Assembly (NCBI GenBank): GCA_014607495.2
Contig: CP053161.1
Span: forward strand, 9,681,115 to 9,745,114
From: Carposina sasakii
Lineage: Eukaryota; Arthropoda; Insecta; Lepidoptera; Carposinidae
Direction: 5' to 3'
Length of the DNA: 64,000 nucleotides
Part shown: one piece after another, positions 1 to 12,550 of the stretch
Layout of the letters: every line of letters starts with the position of its first letter
Numbering within the stretch: position 1 is the first letter of the stretch
Program-made: the position numbers and the translations under genes
Notes under the pieces: generated by a model
What the model saw: only the letters and a program-made list of their open reading frames with translations
What the model was told of the DNA's origin: nothing
Database searches by the model: none

Positions 1-144
1 GATATGTAGCGAATGTTTATTTTGCTAGACTAGATGTCTATGTGGTGTTTTTTTATGGGATAGGCAAAAATTTCACTATAGATTTGCCTAGGTCCTTATC
101 ATAAGTTCTTATTTTCTCTGAATCGATAATACATACAAATACAT

Positions 145-330
145 ACGGCTGTGTTCCAGTGGAGACGCCAGAACTTCAGGATCAGAACAAAGATCCCACA
201 ACCACGTTTACCATAGCGGGGATAGTAAAATAATCTGTGACAAGTTGCTATCTTGTCGCCTGAGAGGATGCCCGACTTCCGTAGTCGACTCTTACGATAT
301 CTATTATAGCTACTATAATAAACAGAATAG
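145..330 (+). repeat. Interspersed repeat, GGGGATAG...ACAAGTTGCT family
   Basis: Contains a GCTGTGTTCC start, ATAGCGGGGATAG, GTGACAAGTTGCTA and CGACTCTTACGA in the order seen in copies at 20.7, 51.4, 52.1 and 59.1 kb. It is probably the 3' part of a LINE or a SINE. A short piece (ACAAGTTGCTAGCTCATT) recurs near 760. Confidence 0.55.
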
Positions 331-2714
331 AGTCGGACGGCACATTATCTGAAACTAAAAGTTCATGGTAAGCCTCAAAGATGTAAACTGATCAAATCTA
401 GAAATTAACTATGTATAACCTTGAAATTGAAAAAATCTGGGAAAGATGGAGTCCGACAAAATAAAGCGATCCCATATTGCCTGACAGAATGACGGATGAA
501 TTTAGTAATCTACACTCGTAGGTAATTCGTGATTTTGCTGATAAACGAAAAATCTGATATTCTTTCCTACTAATATTGTAAAAGTAAACGTTTTTGTAAA
601 TGCGAAGATATTTGCATATTAAGTACTAACCTACTATTTCACTTATCAACTGCCTTGCTTTCATGAAACATTTAAATCTACATTTTTGTTACTAGATCTC
701 TTTTTAACATACTCGTATCAGTAATAATAAAATATGTACTCGTATAAAAGATCACTGACAAGTTGCTAGCTCATTTCAGTGTTGACACCGGCCTTCACTA
801 GGATGCACCATCTCCTTACTTGTATGTTGTAAGAGTCGACTAAGGAAAGGGTAACCAACGGTTATATAAAGAGACAATCCTGTTCTTTCTAACTTATAAT
901 CGTTGCGTTATTTCATTGTATTTTATTACAATGTAAACCTCCATTGAATCAACTTAACTGAATCATCGCAACCTTATATGTATAGATATGAATGGCATAG
1001 CCGGTTATTGCGACTAATTATGAATGTAAATTAATGTGTAGTTAGCTAATGTGCCAGGCCGGTTTCGGGTGATGATTTGCGTTTAGAGGCGACACAGAAA
1101 TACGTATAGGTATTTAATCATAAAATAAAATTAATTAAAATCATATAACTTTTATGATTTTATCCTGCATCTACCATATAAATAAATAGGTACATGTACT
1201 AACAAAAAAAGGATCTTGTAGTCCGAAAATAAATATTTTATTTATTAATATGCTCAAACGCTATCCAACTATTGATAGTCGAATTAATATATCTATTTCG
1301 CAATAAAAAAAAAAAATTTTTATACCTATTTCGTTATATAATGAAGTGCTTGTAGAAATTTACACTGTTTGCTCTAATTGATAAACAGCAAAATGTAAAT
1401 TTGGATTGCATTTGCCCATTTGCTCCCGAAGTACTCATTACAATATTAAATTGACTCGTGAATAAATTCGCTGGTGATTAAGTAAAACTTTGTATTAATA
1501 TTACTATGTACTGCTGCAATTAACATTAATTATACCTACATAGATGTTTACAGGGCTTTGGGGGTAGAAAGTATTTCAATATTTAATTGTATAATAAAAA
1601 GAAGCTTAGTTCTGTAAATAAACCCAGTAAATATACCTTTGGTAAATGGCATAATACTCTCTACGTTTTGAGCAAATAAATAATAAATAAATTAATTTTA
1701 TAAGTTCCCAAATGAAAATTGTTTGACCTTATAAATATACATAAAAAAATGATAAATCAAATATCCTGACTCCAATAACATAGCTTAGATAATACTCGTA
1801 TCTTCTCAGAATAGGAATATAAAGAAATATATTAAAGGAAGTTTATAAAATAAGTATTTTATTTATTATTTTACCTAGTCATAATATTACTAAAAAGAAG
1901 AGGCTACAAATATTCCTGTTGTAAAGAGAGATTTTATCATCCTAAATTAAAAAGGAAATTGATATTTGTATCTGGATATGATTTAAAAGTTTAGATTACT
2001 ACCTCTGATACGAGCCCAAATAAAAGTAGGTATTTGTTGATGTCATCTTCGAATATTGGAAAAATTATTTTCCGTGTATAAGAATCCTCTCTTATCTACA
2101 CCTATCTACAACCTACCTACTGTACCTGCTCGTATCTTAAAACTTTTTTAAACATTTGTAGTCAATAATAGCTAATGCCGCTTTGTCTGTTCTGTTTGAA
2201 GCTATACCTAACCTACATTAATTGCTAAGTTTCATCAATATCTGTTTGGTAGTTTTTTCGTGAAAATATAACAATATTTGAGACATGTTTGGGAGAATTT
2301 TCAAATTATTACAACTCCAAGATGGTTGAGGGATAATTTTTATGTAAAAAAAAATTGTAGAGTAAATAATGCGTATAGAAGTAACAAACAGATAAACGTT
2401 ATAACGTAAAGGTCAAGCACGACAAATATTAGAATGTGAATAAATGTACCTATTCTCACTCCCAAATAACAAAAATACTACTATTCTCATGAATTACTCC
2501 CAAATTTGTTCCTTTTTTTTGTTTCAAAAAATCCAAAAAATCGGAATGTGAGATATTTTTTATTATATTCATTTCAATTATGTTATTTTAAACGACGAAA
2601 TCATAGTACAATATATTATTACATTTGTTTATCTCTCATTCATCATCATCACTATTATTTATTATATAAGGTCTGTTTAAAATGAATGATTATCTTTTGA
2701 CACGAAACTAGTTA
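331..2714. other. AT-rich stretch, nothing recognised
   Basis: No convincing coding region or repeat copy apart from the short fragment near 760-790. Many A/T runs and stops in all frames. Confidence 0.6.
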
Positions 2715-2870
2715 GGTAAAAAGAAACAACTTTCACTATGGGACCTACTCCAAAATAGTGAAAAAAATCATCAATTTCAGTGCAGTAAATATTCGAGATT
2801 GTATGGAACAGCTGATTTTTTTTCAATATTTCGGAGTTGGTCCCATAGTAAAAGTTGTTTCTTTTTACCC
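2715..2870. repeat. Foldback element, ~57-bp imperfect inverted repeat
   Basis: The arms at about 2715-2770 and 2813-2870 both read GGTAAAAAGAAACAACTTT when the right arm is reverse-complemented. They continue through CTATGGGACC and AACTCC-like sequence to GAAAAAAATCA. The loop is ~42 bp. Consistent with a short MITE or a hairpin transcript template. Confidence 0.75.
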
Positions 2871-4194
2871 GACTGCGCGACGCAAATGAGTGGTATTGTG
2901 TTTAACAGCCTACATTTGTATGTATGTATGTTCCTTTGAAGCACTACACAGACCAAACGCATCGACCGATTTTTATGATTCATACGTCAATCGATTCCTC
3001 TTAGTCCGGGGAGTGTCACTAAAGACATGACGTTAGTGAAAATCCAATATAGCGACTGCTGGACGCCATTTTGTGAAAATGAAAAATATTAATGTCGACA
3101 AACTATATCGAGTGGGGTATCGTTGAATATGTATTTAAAAATCAGTCGGGATCCATTATCCGACAGCCAAGCTAATATTTCAATGGATCCTGGCTGTTCA
3201 GTTGTTATGTTACGATCATTAGAAAATATTTTATGTTCTTTAATAGTATTAATTCCATAATAATATTCTAGAATTCTAGACCACCGGACATCTAAGTGCT
3301 TGTTTTTTTCAGTTTTTTTTTTATTATGTACATTATTTGGTTCTTTTTTAAGCAGTCGGGTTTTTGGATTTTTTAAATTATTACCTACATCAGTAATTTT
3401 GGATAGATCTTATATAATAAAATACTTACTTAGGTACTTAAGGGTGTAATAAATAAAATTTTGAGTATTTTTCATAATTCATTTTATAACTTGGTTGTGA
3501 TGGAATGTAGATTAGAGTAGATTTTTGGTAATGAACTAAGTAACTTATTAACTGTCTATACTCGAATACCTTTATCCTAGCTCTAATGAAATTTCATCAA
3601 GATCCATTCATGTCTCAAGAGAAGCAACAAACAAACAAACTTAGGTAGTACACATTACCTTTGGCAGCTCAAATCTCCTGTTTCATACCTAGGTACCTGT
3701 TTGATATATCAAAAGCGAACTTTTTTCATTAGGCAGTTCCTGGCACCGCTCGTAATGAATATAAACCTCATGTCTAGTGCTTCGGAAAGCCAAATTGAAA
3801 AACTTCCAAAACGAAATTCGACTACAGACTAGGTTACTAAAATAAAGGCATGTGTAAGTTCAAGGCTTCTTTTTACTATAATTATTATCGCTGTTGTGTC
3901 TAACGGTATTGGCCCATAACGTATTCCCGCGACTGCAACTACTGTAACCCAGTGCTAGAGGCGACCAGAAAAATACAAACAAATCATAGAAAATCGACCG
4001 AAGCCATAACAAACCAATTGATATTGTTACCAAAATTTTACTTATAATGGTTGTCAAATTCAAACTATCCATTTATATATTTTTTCCTTTACATTTATTT
4101 ATTTTGAAGCACTTTTCTGGTGTGTGTACTCCTTAATACAAATTTGTGTCTTTTAATAAAAAAAACACTTGATATCTCAATGGGGTATAAAAAA
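2871..4194. other. No recognised gene or element
   Basis: AT-rich sequence. The minus-strand open frame at 3860-4072 has no family resemblance and lacks supporting signals. Confidence 0.55.
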
Positions 4195-4340
4195 ACGCAG
4201 ATCATCAACACACCCTAAACCGACGAGCATGCATGAAGAATATCATGAAAGTAGATAAAGCGAAAGAGGTGTGTCAGGACCGTACCAGGTGGAGATCCGT
4301 GATCTCTGCCTACCCCTCAGGGAAAGAGGCGTGATTTTAT
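4195..4340 (+). mobile_element. RTE-type LINE 3' end fragment
   Basis: Matches the 3' coding end and tail of the decayed LINE at 40.2-43.5 kb. It reads as a LNRRACMKNIMKVDKAKEV-like peptide followed by QDRTRWRSVISAYPSGKEA and a stop. It is a 5'-truncated insertion, and shows the reading frame that is broken by a small deletion in the 40 kb copy. Confidence 0.7.
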
Positions 4341-5030
4341 GGATTTATATAGTAGATCAATAATATACGATGGAAACGTCCAGAGTTGGTATAATATGCC
4401 AGCTTTTTTGACTTCAAAATTATCTACATATTGAGGTGCCCAAATGCTGCATAGGCAGGCACTCTACATTCTTTGCGCCTGAATTAAGATTGTTCGAATA
4501 GTAGATAATAGGTATAACAATATTGATTTGAAATTGACGTCACCACATTATGATGCGCAAATATTATGTAAATTGATTGTTAACTAAAACATGTTATTGA
4601 GCTATGAATAATTGACGAGGCATCTTTATTTAGGCAGACAGCCTATTGAGATCACTAATGTTTAATTACCTTTTGTATAAGAAAACTAAATTAGGTTTGT
4701 AACTATGCAATAAAGAATTATTTAAGACATCATCGATTTATCTTGTAAATCAGTAATACTTTACCAGTTTTATTCAAATATGTCAGGCACAGGGATTTAT
4801 TTACTATATTTCCGAATGATGCACAAACTTAGAAACATTTTCATTATAGAGCGTCCTACTTTATTGTTTTTTTTTAAATATATATATTTCAATCTCCAAG
4901 TAAAGGCTTCATTGTTAAGTACTTATCTTCAGATCCTTTGCTAAATATTTTCTGTGTACTCAAGTTTCTTGGAACGTCGAGAGTGTATCGTTGACGAAAT
5001 CAGGCTATATTTAAAGTAACCCGATAGCAT

Positions 5031-5283
5031 GACGGCTGATTGGTGTAGTTGGTAGTGGCCCTGCCTGCGACGCCATAGGTCCTGGGGTCGAATCCCGGTA
5101 GGTGCAAAACATCGATGTGATGAATATCGATGTTTGTTTCCGAGTCATGGATGTTTATATACTTATCTATGTATTTATATACCGTTGCTTAGTACCCACG
5201 ACACAAGACCCTAGGGATCTTAGTGTGGGACTAGGTCAATGTGTTGTGAAGTGTGTACAAAAAAATAAAAATAAAAAAAAAAA
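5031..5283 (+). mobile_element. tRNA-derived SINE, near full length
   Basis: The head has a box A-like GTGTAGTTGGTAGTGG and a box B-like GGGGTCGAATCCCGG, the two internal RNA polymerase III promoter parts. The body contains TTAGTACCCACGACACAAGA and GTGTGGGACTAGGT, and it ends in an A-rich tail. Partial copies occur at 11100 (same body), 53630 and 55905 (reverse strand). Confidence 0.85.
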
Positions 5284-5847
5284 GCAACGGGAACGTTAAT
5301 GTTCGGCCTACATTAGGATCGTTGTATCGAATAGTTTCAAGTGGGTTTTCACAGAGGTACTTCAAAACTCAAGAAGGAAAATACTTTGTGAACTGGGAGT
5401 CATTATAATTAAACGAATGACTATTGTCTGTCTTATCTCAAGTGATCTTATGTACTTTTGTTAAAGTGAATTTCTGTGCTCAAATACCAATACCTACTTA
5501 TTACAATAAGCTACTAACAACTTCTGGTTATGGATTTAGAAAATAACAAACACAACCCCAAAGCAATAATTTATCTTCATACTTATAGTACCTCTCCCTA
5601 CTGAGTAAACCTAGAAATACAACAAAGTTCTACATGTATGTAACAGTGCCAAACTGTTGATAAGCTAAGTACGGGTCGATAGTATACCTACGTCGCTGGC
5701 AAATATCAGAATTTATTTATCTTTAACATTTAATGAACTAGGCCCGAGTGTTCAGCCCTTATCAACTCGTCAAAGTTAATGGTTCCATTTATTATGGTCG
5801 GTCGAGAACGTATTAAGAAAATTTAAACGAAAAGCTCCTGATAAATT

Positions 5848-6060
5848 CAAAATTCAAAATTCATTTATTTCAGGTAATAGGCCCATAGATTCTGATAACA
5901 CATTTAAAAATAATTACAAATTTAGTTCATTAATAAGGAAAATAAAATAATTAAACACTAACAACACAACACAAACACAAAAAATAAACATAAGGTCAAT
6001 AGCCCCTCACAAACAAAATAAAGGTAGCAATCATTCTCTTTTGACTAAGATAAAACAGGA
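5848..6060 (-). mobile_element. Non-LTR retrotransposon 3' tail
   Basis: AAATTCAAAATTCATTTATT followed by CAGGTAATAGGCCCATAG is the reverse complement of a Jockey-like LINE 3' untranslated end as commonly seen in insects. No coding part is kept. Confidence 0.5.
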
Positions 6061-6213
6061 AATTTTATGTGAAATATTTATAAAAACTAACTCGACAAAA
6101 CGACGTAATAATAACTAATACTTCAGAACTCGAATAGAATTTCCACCAAAACCGGATAGAGCGAGTGATTTAATTCTTATGTTTAATTCTGAAATGACTT
6201 TTCTATATTTATT

Positions 6214-6475
6214 TACATGGTGTAACAAACGGTGTATGTATGTACATAATCTAAATAATATAAATATAGTCCACAATCCGAAGACCCTATCCGAGACTAC
6301 ATGTTAATTTCACATGATCACATGTTAATTTTAATATTGTATGAACATACAATTTCTCCATACTATCTATAAAAATTAACATATGTTTCTAATCATAAAT
6401 TTTGTGGATAGTTACTTTATAGTGGGATACATTTATAGCCTTTCACCGAATATACCCCTTTTGTTACATCCTGTA
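6214..6475. mobile_element. MITE family A, degraded copy A3
   Basis: The left end TACATGGTGTAACAAACGG and the right end CCCCTTTTGTTACATCCTGTA match the inverted ends of the intact copies at 15793 and 16701. The middle still has CTCCATACTATCT and ATAGTGGGATAC pieces. Confidence 0.65.
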
Positions 6476-7263
6476 TACTTACCTATACATATAAAATGCT
6501 TTATCCTGACTGAAGCGAGACCAAATTTGGTGTTCTTTGTATTACGTAGGCATCAGGGAAGAATGTGATTCCCGAAACTCCTGCCGAAACGGGAAAAAAG
6601 GGAAAGTTAATGTACGCAGACGTCGTCATGTTACGTCCTCTAGTATAGTGATGTGCGTCCTGTAGTACGAGGTACGTCCTCTTAATAATGTTAATATGTG
6701 AATGTAGCCATAGAATGTAGACCCAAAATTGTAGTTTCTTTGTGCGGGCGCTGCGTTCAGGTTCAGTTCCATACAAAAGCGCAGTGCTGGCGGTAAACAT
6801 AACTTATTATTATTAATAAAAGTCTCGTTTTATTCTTTACCTTCAATACCTTCCTAATTCTTCCAGCAAGCACCAGTTTTCTAACAATGTGTGGCTCAGA
6901 ATTCAATAACTCAGTAAGTTAGGAAAAGTTCTTATATAGAATTGCACTTCCATTCAATGGGCAATGTCTTACAACATAGTTGAGCATTTATTAGAGTTAG
7001 GTCGTTAGTTATTTTGCGCTTGTATTGCAATCTTTTGCGTATTGCGATTTTTATGTTCTGCTAAGGATCTTCTTCTAACAACGGATTTATTGGTAAAATT
7101 TATAAATAATGAATAGGTAGGGCCGTTTTTTACAATAGTCAAATAGCCTATCTGAATGGCACAATGTTGTCGTTCTCCAAAACTTGATCAAGATTGTGGC
7201 AGTACCGAATTCTATCCTACTTAATATAAATTTAAAAAATGAATTGATTTAATTTACTGTATA
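6476..7263. other. No recognised gene
   Basis: Contains three spaced copies of a GTCCTCTA/GTCCTGTA-like word (6636-6690) and a 99-codon minus-strand frame without family resemblance. Otherwise unremarkable. Confidence 0.5.
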
Positions 7264-7395
7264 AAAAGTTAAGTACTATATGCTGCTGCTGGAAGAAATC
7301 TCTTGCAGAGATAAGCACGCCTTTGTATGCATTCCTTTTGTAAATTTCTTTGCATTTATTGTTATGTTTTGTGTACAATAAAGAATAAGAATACT
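7264..7395 (+). mobile_element. LINE 3' end with AATAAA
   Basis: GGAAGAAATCTCTTGCAGAG is followed by a CACGCCTTTGTATGCATT stretch and a GTGTACAATAAAGAATAAG tail. Copies lie at 45230 (+) and 62890 (-). This is the common 3' end of a lepidopteran non-LTR element. Confidence 0.7.
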
Positions 7396-7481
7396 TTAGA
7401 CAGAATGGTTACTTTGCTACAACCAAAAATGTACGCTGCTCATCTGGATCGAGCTGTCGATGTAGGTCCCCTTCTCATCGA

Positions 7482-7613
7482 TGGATAGCCGTAGAGCATG
7501 ATCATGGTCCTAGTGAAAGTATGTCTTGAGAGATTTTTGAGTATAGCTGCATACTCAAAAATCTCCCAAGACATACTTTCACTAGGACCATGATCATGCT
7601 CTACGGCTATCCA
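7482..7613. repeat. Near-perfect 63-bp hairpin
   Basis: The arms 7482-7544 and 7551-7613 are reverse complements over 63 bases with one mismatch (GAGAGATTT against GGGAGATTT), separated by a six-base AGCTGC loop. Such near identity implies recent origin or conserved pairing. Transcribed, it would make a long double-stranded stem. Confidence 0.95.
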
Positions 7614-9880
7614 GTTGATACGTAGTCGGCGGCACTGAACGTGTAAGATATTTAAGAAAAAATAATATTATGTTCAATCAAAAAAGATCATATAAACTCA
7701 ATGCACACATATTTACACAGAGCATTATCAGTATTGTTTACAACTAGTGTACCAGTTAGTAGAGTCTATTATATAGGCACGTGCACAGGCGCATGCCGGT
7801 ACGAAACGTGACACTTATAGTCAGATCACATAGTACTTATAGTAGGTGTACGTATTAGTACTTATGAAACATTAGACAAGTGCGTGGTAATGTGCATTTT
7901 ATTTTAATTTTATGACTACACATCATGAATACATGAATAAGCTTTAGTAGTTGTATAATATAAATTGTTGTTAGTCAATTATCTTATTAGGTAGTGTTAT
8001 GCCATGCCGTTGGATCAATACTTCTGCTGCAGCTAAATTTGTCTCAAATAAGAGAGGTATAATACATTGTAAGAGAATCCCTTTTCGAGAATAAACACCG
8101 ATTTCTCAATAATTATTATTATTTATGCTTTCCTTGTTCTCTTCTGTGGATCTACTATGCCAACTAGTAGTATATTAAGGCTAATAGTTTTGTAATTACT
8201 TTTTGTACCCCTTCATATGAGTTTAATAGTTTAGTTAGTCGACTCTGGTTGATCGAGTGGTGGTGAACACCATTGGTACATTTGGATCTGTGAATAAAAA
8301 CTGTTGATCAATCCAATTCTTTAATCCTTGTGAAACAATATTTGTTGCAAATGTCATTCTATTTTATTATTACCTACCTAAAGGGTATAGATTGTCATTC
8401 TATTGTCGTAACAAAATAACACGCTAATTCATAGAGTAATTAAGAAAGACAAGCAAATGTTTATGGAGATTATACGAGCACAAAACCGGGGAACGTGCCG
8501 CGCCACGCCACTGCTTCGTGTTAGTAAAAGGTATTACGTTAGATAAACTTGTAAATAAAGTACATATTTACAACATTAGATAATTATTTATTTATTTATT
8601 TATATTTTAGGAAGACATACAGACTACTTAAGTACAATAAAATGCAACAATAGAGAATACAATGCCATTAAGCTGTCTCCACCAATAGACGAGATATATA
8701 AAAAAAATAAAAGAGAAAATTTAAAAAATAAATTGCCAAAAGGAAATAAGCAATAATAAAGATATCTAAAAATAATAATACAATTACAGTACATAAAACA
8801 AGCTGGGCGCTTTATACGATTGCTAGCTTTTGAAAAATGTATGTTGTATGAGTTGTAGCTATATTTATAGCTATATAGATATAGCCACCGTGGCCACCTT
8901 GTGAGGTTACCACATTTGTATGTCATTTCATGTAAGCACCACAGTGCTACTCGTACTCTGCTAATATCGACGTCTCTCTTACACCATGGATTTCTTCTTT
9001 TTAAGACAGTTCATGCTTATTATGTCTACTATTTTGGTTATCTATTGAGTTTTTAACATATGAGTAATTCATTTCTCATATTCCTGCTGCTCCGCTCCCA
9101 TTTTTGTATATAATATCATGTGTATTCTTCTTATATTCAACCTATCAGACGCTTTTTCATTCTCACTACTCCCAGATACATTGGAAGTTTTGGATTTACT
9201 TGCATACTAAACAGCACAGGCCAAGAACAGAGGTTAATAGCGTAGTAAAATGACTTTTAGCACTTTATTTAGCAGTGGAAGCTGTATAGGTACGAGTAGA
9301 TATTACATCACTCTTTGGCTTGAATTTGGGGAAATATAGGATCCTAAAAATGAATTATTACCTTTATGTAGAAAACTCCTAAGACCCTTTTTATCAACGA
9401 ACGACAAGGTGTATTGTATCTCATACAACGACATCCTATCTTACAATCATCACGCTGCCTTTTTCCCGGAACCTAGCGGTCATTATTTTCCAATTTACCC
9501 CAACTAAAGGGTAGTTCCCTAACTTATGGCTCGACGGAAAAACTTCTAAGCAAACTTTAGAATAGAATATTGAAAATACATTTTTGTACCGGTTTTTCTT
9601 GAAATTTTTATAGTACCTATTTATATTTTATAATAATATCATTAAAATTGTGTTATTTGAAGATGAACTTGAAAAAAAATTTTCGAAATGAAAGAATCAC
9701 AACTTATATCCATTGCCATATTTTAAACTCATACTTAGTTACTAAGGTTGCTAATACTTCTTTAATTAAGTATATAATCTATTTCACGGCTACATATTCA
9801 CATAAAACATTAGAAGGATGGGTAAATACAGAATCTATGTACCTATAGACACTTTGGTGAAAATTTTGCAGAAAAACAGT
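7614..9880. other. No gene; weak transposon traces
   Basis: 7998-8150 (TGTTATGCC start, TTGTAAGAGAAT, GAGAATAAAC) faintly resembles an LTR end, and 8590-8930 starts with a TTTATTTATTTATT run like a reversed LINE tail. Neither is firm. The small open frames here have no resemblance to known proteins. Confidence 0.4.
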
Positions 9881-9888
9881 TACACATG

Positions 9889-9962
9889 TTCACTATGGGT
9901 GCGCCCACCACCGGGCCCTACACCCTCCACTGACCCTCGGATCTGATAACTCATAATTGCGA
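9889..9962 (+). mobile_element. Fragment of CACTATGGGTGCGC inverted-repeat element
   Basis: About 74 bp matching the end of the element at 40545-41306, from TTCACTATGGGTGCGCCCAC through CCCTCGGATCTGATAACTCA. Only one end is present. Confidence 0.75.
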
Positions 9963-10356
9963 AAACTTGTGAACGTTTAAACTGCCGCTATATGCAGACA
10001 GTGTCAATGGATAAATAAAGGCTGCTTAGCGGTAAATATGTTCAGCGCTAAGATATATTATGGGCCACAGGTGTCCCGTTATGCGTCTATTGGCTTAATA
10101 TTATGAGAACTTGTGCTCCTTTAATGAGTCAGCTCAATAACAGTTTTTTTATTTATTATTTTACAATCACTCATTACATAGGTGTAAGAAACAGGAACAC
10201 CACTTAAACCATAGGTTTGTATGTGGTGCAGTCTGCTCATAAAAAATTGGTAAACATAGTTTTGTATAGGTCATAATAAATTTTTCCAGGATAGTATGAT
10301 ATATAATATATAATAGATACGAATAGGTTAGTGGCATGCAATTCTCAAGAATTCAA

Positions 10357-10570
10357 TTACCTACCTAGTTTTGTGAAATATAATATTTTCAGTTTATTTT
10401 TGATATTACTCCAGGTTATAAAATCCCGAGTGTCGGCAGGTAGATCATTTATTAAGCGTGTCAGAATAAAGGCGCCCGTGCGCTGGCCGTAGCTATTGTG
10501 TGCGCGCTCAGTAACCAGTTTACTCTGCGCCATACGCCTCGTCAATACAGAATGATCAATTTTTGGACTG
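10357..10570 (-). pseudogene. LINE ORF2 C-terminal fragment (CR1/Jockey-like)
   Basis: The minus-strand frame reads NSYGQRTGAFILTRLINDLP and then an FITWSNIKNKLKILYF-like end. This resembles the (Y/R)G(Q/K)R-F...W(N)xLP...F+xKLK ending of CR1/Jockey-type LINE polymerases. The frame starts without a real upstream exon, and its 3' flank (10145-10356) looks like the untranslated tail, with a T-rich edge at 10145. It is 5'-truncated and non-functional. Confidence 0.6.
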
Positions 10571-11099
10571 TTTATATAATCAAAAGTACTTTCTTATATT
10601 GCTCTTGGCTCTTTCTATAACTCTTTGCGTTTTAGGGGAATATTTGTGACCCAAAATGCAGATCTTATTTACCCTTAAGCTGTTTAAATATCACTGACTG
10701 CTATTATGCAGCTAAGGGACCACGAGTGTATTCTTATATGAGTCTTAATACGCCCAGAGCTGTGTGTAGATCTAAAAGTGAGTATTTATTTAACTATCTG
10801 TGCTACTTGGGTAGGTACCTAATAAGGATTAATAATACATTATGATAATGTTCACTGTTCTAGTTCAATTACTTATTGATTTTTTTATAGGTACAATCTT
10901 ATAACACCGTATTAGATGTTTGCTTTTAGTATTCGAAGTATCAGTAACCTATATTTGTTATATGGACTTTGAAAATAAGTTATATAAATATTTTGTGTTA
11001 CGTTCAGTTCCGAGTACTATGCAGTTTGGATAATATTGACATTTACTAGCGTAAACATAGTCTCAATTCAATAAAACTAGAAACAGTTTTAATAGTAGT

Positions 11100-11220
11100 A
11101 ACGTTGCTTAGTACCCACGACACAAGACCTTAGGGATCTTAATGTGGGACTAGGTTAATGTGTTGTGTAGTGTGTGAATATTTATGTAAAAAAAAAAAAG
11201 AAAAAAAAAAAAGAAGAAAA
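11100..11220 (+). mobile_element. SINE 3' fragment
   Basis: CGTTGCTTAGTACCCACGAC to GTGTTGTGTAGTGTG plus an A-rich tail. Same body and tail as the SINE at 5031, lacking the tRNA head. Confidence 0.85.
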
Positions 11221-11272
11221 TAGTAGTTAAGCATACTGTTAAATTACGTCGAAAACTGACTTTAAAAAAAAA

Positions 11273-11832
11273 AACCGACTTCAAACTTTAACTAAAAAGC
11301 AATCTAAATCTAAAATTATTTTAATATTTACAACTTAATACCTAATACTTTAACAAAGTCATCTTTAACTATTGAAATATTTATAATTATCATCACTTAT
11401 TTTTTGGAGTCGGTGCCAACCTAGGTAACGTAGTCTGTTGTGTTAATGGACGCGTGCGGCTGGCAAAGCCACACACATGGCAAAATACAATACGGTGTAG
11501 TAGGCAGGGCACGCAGTAATGCAATTTCCTATTCTTGGTTTTACTATGAATATAGTGTCGGTCAGTTTTTAACCGACTTTAAAAAAAGGAGGAGGTTCTC
11601 AATTTGTCTGTATGTATAATATATTTTTTTCTTTATTACATTTATTTGTTTGGCTGGCACCGACTCCAAAAATAAGTAATAATTATAAATATTTAAATAG
11701 TTAAAGATGAATTTGTTAAAGTATTAGGTATTGAGTTGTAAATATTTAAATAATTTTAGATATTTAATATGTATTAAGTAGATAAATTAGTTACGTTATT
11801 TATTGCTTTTTAGTTAAAGTTTGAAGTCGGTT
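11273..11832. mobile_element. Foldback element with long inverted arms
   Basis: The left arm 11273-11417 starts AACCGACTTCAAACTTTAAC and ends TTTTGGAGTCGGTGCC. The right arm 11656-11832 is its reverse complement with a ~30-bp extra piece. The ~238-bp core contains another GAGGAGGTTCTCAATTTGTC repeat (also reversed near 13820), a frequent lepidopteran motif. Confidence 0.8.
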
Positions 11833-12219
11833 AATTTTTTTTTTACAAGTCAGTTTATTTCTCGATTTTTAGTTGTGTTAATGCGTTGTGGACTTAAATA
11901 GATGCTAGTTTATACAGGATCATTTTTAGTTGTCAACGTTCCCGAAAACTACGTAATCTCCTCATCATCACGATCATTTTTTCTCCTTGGAAGCATACCT
12001 GGGAAGTGTCTGGTTTCCAAAATATTAGGGTCTAAAGTTGAGTAAATATGTGGGAGATTGAGGTAGTAATTATTTTCAGTGATGAAATATACGATTTTTA
12101 TATCGCCTGACGTCGTGCACGTGCGGCTTAGTCATTCGAAATGTCTTATTGTAAACACTCTGCACGTGCACAGCGCGAGCGCAGGTAGTTGTCCCTTTCC
12201 CCACCACTGCCTGCCTGAC

Positions 12220-12228
12220 TATAAAAGG
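12220..12228 (+). promoter_or_regulatory. TATA box of the solo LTR
   Basis: TATAAAAGG, with a possible start near 12250 (CGTAGTTCT). The sequence switches to higher GC content downstream, consistent with a U3/R boundary on the plus strand. Confidence 0.55.
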
Positions 12229-12550
12229 CAGCCCGAGCCTTTCCCCGCCGTAGTTCTTTCGAGGGTTCTTTAGCGGCGGGTTCTTACTTGGAACCCTTAG
12301 TAGGTAGAGTCATAGTAGGACACTGCTGGGACATGATCCCTACCAGTCATCCTATAAAAAGTCATTTAAACTATTTGTTTAGCTCCCCAATGTGACAATA
12401 TCCCAGCGCAACTGGGATGCACAGGTCGCGTAGTCATAAAAACTTTCGGTTGTGCGCCTTAAGCGCACGCCACCTAGCTCGGTAAAGATGGCAAAGCCCT
12501 TCAAGCTACCATCATTTGTCATTCAAAGTCGATAGATCAGATGTTGTCGA

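Noticed and set aside
6501..6800. 99-codon minus-strand open frame
   Set aside because: No motif, no supporting signals, and it overlaps the end region of a MITE A copy.
7998..8150. Copia-like LTR end
   Set aside because: Only a TGTTA start, a TTGTAAGAGAAT word and an AATAAA; no matching partner, no duplication, no proper end.
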